Shown in pieces: positions 57,261 to 64,000 of a DNA stretch of 64,000 nucleotides; within the stretch, counting starts at the first letter, position 1, and each line of letters begins with the position of its first letter. The notes beneath the pieces are model-generated. The model made no database searches. It worked only from the letters and a program-made list of their open reading frames with translations, and was not told the origin of the DNA. The stretch lies in contig JBHGNT010000007.1 in NCBI GenBank assembly GCA_043228905.1, positions 1,240,001-1,304,000 on the forward strand. Reading direction: 5' to 3'. The position numbers were made by a program, and so were the translations under genes. Source of the DNA: Azolla caroliniana (Eukaryota > Polypodiophyta).

Positions 57261-58913
57261 ATGACAAATACCAACCAATGCTCATGGGATTCCATCATAA
57301 TCAGTTATATTAAGCATGGAAAACCAGAGCATGCTCTCACCCTATACAAAAATATTAAGCAGGATTATTTTGCACACATTGGTGCTCGAACTATTGTTTC
57401 TTTACTCAAGGCTTGTGCACAATTCAAAGACTTGGAGAAAGGCCTTGACATACATGCTCAAATTCTCGGTGTCGGACTACTTGAAAGAAACCATTTCATT
57501 GGCAATAGTTTGGTCAACATGTATGCCAAATGTGGTTCTATTGCCAAAGCAAAGCAAGTATTTGACAAGATCCCCAATCGGAATGTAGTCTCATGGACAT
57601 CATTGATTTCGGGATATACTGAATATGGACATAATGTAGAGGCGCTCGACTGCTTAGAACGGATGCGTTTGGAAGGAGTGTTTCCTAATTCAGTAACATT
57701 TGTCTGTAGCTTGAAAGCTTGCTCTAATTTGGGTGCCATCACAAAAGGTCAAATGTTACAAATGGAGATTGAAAGACAAGGGTTGTTGGATAGTAACCTC
57801 TTTGTGGGTAGTGCATTGGTTGATATGTATGCCAAAAGTGGTGATCTTGAGAGAGCCCAACATGTATTCAATATATTTCCAGTTCGGAATGAAGTCTTAT
57901 GGAATACATTAATAACAGGGTATGCTGACCATGGTTATAATGAGAAAGCACTTAGATGTTTTGAACAAATGCAACTAGAGGGAATTTTCCAAACGGACGT
58001 CACGCTCATTTGCATTTTGAAAGCTTATGGTAGCATCGAGGCAATGGATAAGGTCGTTGCCATACATTCTCAGATTGAAAGTCAAGGTTTGTTGGGAAAC
58101 AATATTGTTGTTGGGAGTACATTGGTTGACATGTATGCAAAATGTGGTTCTTTTGCTCGAGCTCAGCAAGTGTTCGATAAACTTATAGATCGCAATGTTG
58201 TTTTGTGGACAGTGTTAATTACAAGATGTGCTGAATATGGCCATTCTAAGGCAGCCCTCAATTGTTTTGAACAAATGCAACTAGAGGGTATTCCTCCAAA
58301 TGCAGTTACCTTGATATGCATTTTGAAGGCATGTGGTAACATAGGAGCAAAAGAAAAAGGAGAAGAAATACACGCGGAGATTGAAAGACAAGGACTTATA
58401 GGAAGAGAATATGTCGCTGTTGGGAATTCATTGGTTGATATGTATGCAAAATGTGGGTCAATAGCCTCAGCGAAAGAAGTGTTTGATAATCTTCCAATTA
58501 GAACCATAGTCTCGTGGACTGCACTCATGGCAGGATATGCTCAATTGGGCGATACTAGCAATGTTTTTGTGATGTTAGAGGGAATGGTGGGTGAATGTAT
58601 TAAACCAAACCTTGTAACTTTTGTTGTTGTTCTGAGAGCATGTAGTCGTATGGGTCTATTCAACAAGAGCCAAACGTATTTTCAAGTAATGAGCAAAGAC
58701 TACGGCATCATTCCAACACTTAGGCATCATACATGGATGGTGGATCTATGTGGCCGCGCAGGGAAATTTGACAATGCAATAGCGATGATTAATAAGATTC
58801 CATTTGGTCCTGACCAGATAGTGTGGAAAAATCTGTTAGGTGCATGTAGGAGCTGGGGAAATGCAAAACTTGGAAAACAAGTATTTCAACATTCGGTGCA
58901 TAGCTCAGGTTAA
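57261..58913 (+). CDS. Pentatricopeptide repeat protein, PLS class with E-type end
   Basis: Intronless, about 550 residues from ATG 57261. Repeats follow the P-L-S spacing: NVVSWTSLISGYTEYGHNVE, VTFVCSLKACSNLGAI, NSLVNMYAKCGSIAKAKQVF, repeated four to five times with GLL-type linkers (EIERQGLL). The end (YGIIPTLRHHTWMVDLCGRA, IPFGPDQIVWKNLLGACRSW) is an E-type motif with no DYW domain. Such proteins bind organellar RNA, and PLS members specify C-to-U editing sites; the target is unknown. The chain begins inside a repeat and has no visible transit peptide, so an upstream exon or a lost N-terminus is possible. The wording of the repeats recalls large fern PPR families. Confidence 0.87.
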   Translation: MTNTNQCSWDSIIISYIKHGKPEHALTLYKNIKQDYFAHIGARTIVSLLKACAQFKDLEKGLDIHAQILGVGLLERNHFIGNSLVNMYAKCGSIAKAKQVFDKIPNRNVVSWTSLISGYTEYGHNVEALDCLERMRLEGVFPNSVTFVCSLKACSNLGAITKGQMLQMEIERQGLLDSNLFVGSALVDMYAKSGDLERAQHVFNIFPVRNEVLWNTLITGYADHGYNEKALRCFEQMQLEGIFQTDVTLICILKAYGSIEAMDKVVAIHSQIESQGLLGNNIVVGSTLVDMYAKCGSFARAQQVFDKLIDRNVVLWTVLITRCAEYGHSKAALNCFEQMQLEGIPPNAVTLICILKACGNIGAKEKGEEIHAEIERQGLIGREYVAVGNSLVDMYAKCGSIASAKEVFDNLPIRTIVSWTALMAGYAQLGDTSNVFVMLEGMVGECIKPNLVTFVVVLRACSRMGLFNKSQTYFQVMSKDYGIIPTLRHHTWMVDLCGRAGKFDNAIAMINKIPFGPDQIVWKNLLGACRSWGNAKLGKQVFQHSVHSSG

Positions 58914-58959
58914 AACAATACTGTAGCATATTATTAAGATTTAAAATCTTTGCGTGTCA

Positions 58960-59345
58960 TACCAAAGAAATCAAAGAGATGTAAGATCGTTGATTAAGCA
59001 ATAAAGTGACTCGATGTGGAACCCCTAGAAGTGGATGCTGCTGATAAATTGCAAAAGTTTCAAAAAACTTTGCATTTACTTCTCATTTTCAGATATTGAT
59101 GGTGTTGTTTTCCACACCATACCGAAATGTTTTGGCACACTTAACATTGCCAATCTGTATCATATCATTGAGGTTCCATTCTTTGCTTGTCATCGCAAAA
59201 AAATCAAAGAGATGTAAAATATTTGATAAAGCAATAAATTGGGTCAGTGTGGAACCCTCTGAAGTGGATGCCGCTGATAAATTGCAAAGCTTACCATTTT
59301 TTTTGCATCTACTTCTAGCTTTTAAATATCGATGATTATCTTGGC
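58960..59345. repeat. Imperfect tandem duplication after the PPR gene, period 233 bp
   Basis: TCAAAGAGATGTAA, AAGCAATAAA, TGTGGAACCC and GAAGTGGATGC(T/C)GCTGATAAA occur at about 58971 and again at about 59204. The first copy follows the PPR stop by about 60 bp. Confidence 0.85.
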
Positions 59346-59764
59346 TTCCACACTATCCTGGGACGTGCTTGCATGCTTAGCATTTCTGATGATGCTACAG
59401 AAAATGAACTGAGAAGGTGATACATAATGCATGACATATTCCTTACATTTTTAGTATGCTTTCTAGCTAACACATTTCTCATCTTAGAATGAAGTACACT
59501 AGAACGCCGTATGGTGCATGGGCAAGAGCTTTATTATAAGATATGATTCAAATGTATTCAGAGACTATCCATTGTTTAAGGCACTGGTTTCAAAGTCCTC
59601 AAATTGGTCTTTTACAGAACATTGAAACATGTGTGCTGGTGGAAGAAATTCATTAGTAGGTGCTCTAGTATTTCTCAGTGTCCATGCTATAAGAATTTTG
59701 TACATTTATCCACATTATGAAAATAATATTTCAACTCTACAAGCTTGAAACACCCATTCTGTAA

Positions 59765-59945
59765 TGGAGTGCGTATTTCTAGTTCCCAACCTTTCCATTC
59801 CCCATCAGATGATTAAGTATATTGAAAGGTCATGGAATTCAAGTATATGGAAAGGCCATGCAATTTAAATGTAGTCATTGAATAAACTTTAGAAACTAAA
59901 TAAAACTCTATATTATTTGGTCAAGAAAGATGGACATGTACAACT
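59765..59945. repeat. Dispersed repeat, three local copies (59765-, 60440-60590, 62868-63060)
   Basis: The copies share GAG(T)G(A)GTGC/GAGCC.(A/C)ATTTCTAGT, then about 70-90 bp later GAAATTGACATCCATTGAAT, AA(T)TTTAGCCAAAACCAAAA and a GGATGG/GATGGACAT-like end. The best pair is 60440-60590 with 62868-63060; the first copy is more diverged. All have the same orientation. Confidence 0.6.
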
Positions 59946-60839
59946 CAAAATCATGAGAAGATGAGAACCATTTCTTCTTTTCTTTCAACGGTTAAAGTCT
60001 AAATTTTGGCTAAGCTCTCTCCAGGAATTCGTCTTCGTTAGCTACCGGAAACCTTTTGCATAGCCAAATTCCCAATAAGTTTCTCTCTTTCTTTGCCCCA
60101 ATTTGATCCGTGCCCAAATCATTCTTTCTTTACTAGAAAGCTTATGCATATTTGATTGTAGATTTTGATATTGTCATTGTTTCTCTCATTTGATATTGTG
60201 ATTGTAGATTTTGTAAAACCCGATACTCTTCAAAAATTTGATTCCCTTGGAAAACCCTTTTCATCTATTTACACTCATTTTCATATCATAATCTTGCTAA
60301 AACTACCCTTTTCATATGCTGAAATTCTCATCTATATCTATTTTTAGCTCACTAAAGAAGCTCTAAATCTTTTTCCATCTACCCAAAACTTTTTTATATA
60401 TTCGAAAGTGACATTCAAAATTGGAGCCTACACTTTAATGAGTGAGTGCATATTTCTAGTCTTGACTCCTCCATATACATCACATAGTATGTTCAAAAGT
60501 AATTATTAGATGGAATTGACATCCATTGAATAATTTAGCCAAAACCAAAAAGGCAACATTAAGATTCGTTCAAGGTAGATGGACATAGAAAGAGGTAGTT
60601 GCTTGGTTGAATTGTGCCATATCATACATGAAAGTTTAGCACACTATTACAACTAGTATCATGTTCAAGTCACGATAACTATCCCCTAGGATTGGGGGAC
60701 TTCCTTATAATGAATTATCTATCGAATTGTAGAAAGAGACACATACATTTACTTTAAATAAGAAATATTGGGAAATTCTTGAACTTCTTCCTAAGCAATG
60801 GTCCCATTGGAGATTTTGCTGACAACTAGTATAACAACT

Positions 60840-61010
60840 TGACTATTGTGTCAACAATGCAAAGAATCGGCATTAAACATGGCCCAACTATTGGTGTCAA
60901 CAATCCATAGAATAGGTATCACACATGGTCAAAAAGTAAAACAACTCGATGACTATTGTGTCAATAATGCATAGAATAGGCATCAAAGATGGCCCAAAAG
61001 TCAAGAAGGG
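60840..61010. repeat. Minisatellite, three units of about 55-65 bp
   Basis: Unit GACTATTGTGTCAACAATGC followed by A(A/T)AGAAT(C/A)GGCATCAAACATGGCCC is repeated at about 60841, 60885 and 60950 with substitutions and small indels. Confidence 0.75.
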
Positions 61011-63113
61011 TCAATTTAACATCTAAAATTGATTTAGGTGCCGAGAAATTCTAAACAATTATGAATTATGAAACGTATGGTATTAGTATTAGCTATCGTT
61101 GATTGATATATGTATTCTTAAATGTTCGATGCTTGCAACGCGTCATTCCAAAATAAGTACCATTTATTATAAACACCAAACACTAGCCACTTAAAAATGT
61201 CATGAACAGTGATCATCACAATAATGGAAACAATTTGGTAGGTAGTTGGTTTAGGAGTCATAGAAATCCAAGGTTTACTAACTATTAACTATGAAATGCA
61301 TGGTGAAAAGTTTATTCATGCCCCATAAATTACAAACTACCTTCCCTAACTATAAACAACACTTCGCCGTTTAATGTAAATGTAACAAACTACATGCTCA
61401 AAATGACTTCACCTTGATTGGGTTCCAGCTCAAGATCTTTTGTTCAAAAGAGCAAAATCATCATGGAATTGCTAAAGGCTTCTAGAATATTATGAGCTTT
61501 ATAAAAAGTCACTAAGTCATGGGGCAAGTTGTGCTCCCAATACATAAACCAACATTGATGATCAAACACATCGAAATATGTTATACAATATTACCCGAGG
61601 CACATCATTTGCCTTTTTGCTCTTAGTATTCTTCCCTAAGGATGACAAGGCAACTTTGAGCCGTACACATATAATCAAAGTTCTTGTCCATGGTCTCCTA
61701 TGCACACGTCATATGATACCAAGATTACAAGGCAAGGGTAGGAGTGAGCAATAAAAATAATGCACAAATGGCACAAAAATTTAACATAGCAACTTAGCAA
61801 CCAATAATAACTCTTTTCTATATTCTACCAAACTATTCTCTTTACAATAAGGTCTTGTGTTTGTTTATATACGTATATATTATTCTTAAACAACATACAA
61901 ACTATTGAGGCATTACATATGTTTTTGAATGCATAATACAACTATAACCTTTTGTCAGTTTCAAACTCGTAGAGGGCCAACACTATGGGATGTATATGGG
62001 ACAATGTACCACACTCATACATTAGAGGGTCAAAATAACAAAAGGAGAGCACAAGAATCCTCGATGTTAGGTGTTACAAGGGATTAGATTACTGATAACC
62101 AAGACCATCTCATCTTCTACATCTTCAACAACGTGAGTGGAAACTTGACATCCTTGGTAGGAAGTGTTGGGGATGGCTCAAGCGTTTGGAGAGCAAAGGG
62201 TTCTGAAGTGAGATAAGAGCTACTAGAGGAACTTCCATGTGGCCGATACATTGATGTTGTCACATGGACAATACCAATGAGCATAAATTGTGGTGCTAAC
62301 CATTAGGTGATGGAACTCACTTGTGTTACTCAAGGAGAAGGCTACACTTTGTCGGGTCATGGGTTTCAATTGTGTTTATTGATCCACACAATTGATGTCT
62401 AGTCCTCAAGATCTTTGTACTTTGCACAAAAAAGCTTATAGATCCAATATGGTATTATAACTAAGGATTAGCTCAACTTATCCCACTCAAGGGTGTTCCT
62501 ACTCTTAATGTTTATTTAGGAGGGTGGTATATTGACACTTTAAGAAATTTTCTACGTTGAATGCATCCATTCTCGCCTCTTATCGACGTCCTCTTTCTTT
62601 TGCGCATGTGGGATAGCCACTCATGCACCTGCCTCTCTAGATATTGACACCATAGGATTGAGAATAACTCAATCCTTACCCTTCATTAATCCTTGTGAAC
62701 CAGCCAACACCCATTAACATTAAGTAACCTTAAGATTAGAGAACTACTGTTCATTATACCATGTGGTCACACTCGTAACACTAGCAAAGACAACATCCTC
62801 GAACACTTGCAAGAAGATGTCCCTATCTTTTCATCGAGGCAATGACCTTGTATCCATGCGTAAGTACGTGAGTGAGCCCACATTTCTAGTCCGCCACCTG
62901 TCCCTCTAGTTTGCAAAATTCAATCCCACACTTTGTTCAAAGGTCAATTCAAAAGTTGTTATTTGAAGAAATTGACATCCATTGAATAATTCAGCCAAAA
63001 CCAAAATGGTCACCATACCATTTGTTTCAAAATGGATAAGACATTGAAAAATGTAGGAATCTTTATCCAAGAAACCTTACAAAAGTCTAAAGCTTAATGA
63101 GGTTCTAAGAGTC

Positions 63114-63120
63114 TATAAAT
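63114..63120 (+). promoter_or_regulatory. TATA box of the kiwellin gene
   Basis: TATAAAT 83 bp before the start codon at 63203. The spacing suits a leader of about 50-60 nt. Confidence 0.6.
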
Positions 63121-63202
63121 TGTGTTACACCAATATCCTCAATAGCAAGCAAGGTATTCCATCACAAGCAAATCCGTGTGTCCTCAGTGAATCTAGGGTT
63201 TA

Positions 63203-63892
63203 ATGAAGATGTCCCGACAAACATTTGTGCTTCTACTGTCAGTGGCCGCGGCATTCGTATTTACATTATCGATCAATCTTGGTGCCATGGCGCAAAGCGG
63301 CTGCGGGGGGAGTTGCAACACACTCGACGATTGTGACGGCCAACTCATTTGCATCAATGGTAAGTGTGACGATGACCCGGATGTAGGCACCACTATTTGC
63401 CAGGGCAGTGGGGGAGGCGGTGGCACTGGAGGAGACGGCAATACGTGCCCCACCACAAGCCAGAACTCGGACTCGTGTTGCAATAGCAATACATGCCAGA
63501 AGGTGTCGTGCTCCCCGCCGATTTCTTCTAGTGGAACCGCGGCCACTCTCACTCTCAATAGCTTTGCACCTGATGGTGATGGCGGTGGCCCGTCGGAATG
63601 CGATGGCCAATATCATTCGGACGACACTCAAGTGGTCGCGCTCTCGACCGGGTGGTACAGTGGAGGCAGCCGGTGCGGGCGCAACATCCGAATCAATGGC
63701 AACGGCCAGTCCACACTTGCGACCGTGGTGGACGAATGTGACTCGGAGAATGGGTGCGACTCGGAGCACGCCGGACAACCCCCTTGCGCCAACAACATCG
63801 TGGACGGCTCCCCGGCCGTTTGGGCAGCCCTCGGCGTGTCCCAGAATAGCGACATGTATGGCTTCATGGACGTGACGTGGCAAGATGCTTAG
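63203..63892 (+). CDS. Kiwellin (ripening-related, secreted Cys-rich protein)
   Basis: Intronless, 229 residues. A signal peptide is clear ([20 protein letters not shown], cleavage probably near AMAQ, residue 28-31). The mature protein has the N-terminal Cys-rich module ([20 protein letters not shown], then KC and a Cys pair), a Gly-rich linker, and the double-psi beta-barrel core: [75 protein letters not shown]. Length and pattern match kiwellins of kiwifruit, grape and maize. Kiwellins are apoplastic defence proteins; maize KWL1 blocks a fungal chorismate mutase. A defence role here is inference. The gene is markedly GC-richer than its surroundings, typical of such genes. ATG 63203 is preferred; ATG 63209 is possible. 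Confidence 0.95.
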   Translation: MKMSRQTFVLLLSVAAAFVFTLSINLGAMAQSGCGGSCNTLDDCDGQLICINGKCDDDPDVGTTICQGSGGGGGTGGDGNTCPTTSQNSDSCCNSNTCQKVSCSPPISSSGTAATLTLNSFAPDGDGGGPSECDGQYHSDDTQVVALSTGWYSGGSRCGRNIRINGNGQSTLATVVDECDSENGCDSEHAGQPPCANNIVDGSPAVWAALGVSQNSDMYGFMDVTWQDA

Positions 63893-63960
63893 ATTGAACT
63901 GCCACCTTCTAATTGTACTCTCACAAAAAGTAGTAGCCTTTTGGGCTCTCTGCCTTTAAC

Positions 63961-63966
63961 AATAAA
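63961..63966 (+). terminator. Poly(A) signal of the kiwellin gene
   Basis: AATAAA about 68 bp after the stop codon. Confidence 0.55.
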
Positions 63967-64000
63967 AGAAAGGGTCACTAAGGTCATTCATTGGACGTCC

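Larger units (their letters stand above)
59346..63110. other. Gene-free stretch with dispersed and tandem repeats
   Basis: No supported gene in about 3.8 kb. It contains three copies of one degenerate repeat and one minisatellite, listed separately. The frames present are short and AT-biased. Confidence 0.55.

Noticed and set aside
63266-63883. 205-codon minus-strand frame opposite kiwellin
   Set aside because: Shadow of the GC-rich kiwellin frame; composition and lack of motifs argue against coding.

Overview
The window is nuclear DNA of a land plant. It is AT-rich, its genes are interrupted by canonical GT..AG introns, microsatellites are long, and retrotransposons are nested in one another. 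The PLS-type PPR protein and the style of the LINE reverse transcriptases point, from memory only, to a fern or another non-seed vascular plant. That assignment is inference.

Genes supported from the sequence, left to right: (1) the end of an unidentified minus-strand coding exon at the left edge (1-352); (2) a three-exon plus-strand U-box/ARM-repeat E3 ligase of the PUB43/44 (SAUL1) type (3429-7656, 818 aa); (3) a four-exon plus-strand gene of the plant-conserved 'MPRPGPRPYEC' family with a long serine-rich tail and an LxLxL EAR-like motif (31390-33870, 567 aa); (4) a seven-exon minus-strand PHD-finger gene (36042-39481, 729 aa) with a spliced leader; (5) an intronless membrane-anchored protein with a possible Kunitz/beta-trefoil domain (43852-44862); (6) a six-exon minus-strand plastid-type rhodanese gene (45572-55708, 286 aa), whose last intron is about 8 kb and holds a whole Ty1/copia element; (7) an intronless PLS-type PPR protein (57261-58913); (8) an intronless secreted kiwellin (63203-63892).

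Mobile DNA fills much of the rest. From 8.6 to 25.15 kb there is a nest. A decayed Ty3/gypsy element (gypsy-1) is itself split by a truncated copia element (copia-1). Next come two related LINE remnants in opposite orientation (LINE-A, LINE-B). A structurally complete gypsy chromovirus (gypsy-2, 17971-25059, target duplication CCAAT) sits inside LINE-B. A third LINE remnant (40.7-41.97 kb) carries a 102-bp inverted duplication. The second copia element (copia-2, 46789-52020, target duplication GATAA) lies in the rhodanese intron beside a candidate tRNA-derived SINE. The LTRs next to the primer-binding sites of both copia elements are almost perfect 200-bp hairpins, which is the most unusual structure here.

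The genes do not form a pathway. They are ordinary dispersed plant genes (ubiquitin ligation, chromatin reading, plastid sulfur or redox chemistry, organellar RNA processing, apoplastic defence) among retroelements. All splice joins were checked by hand for frame and for GT/AG borders. No database search was possible.
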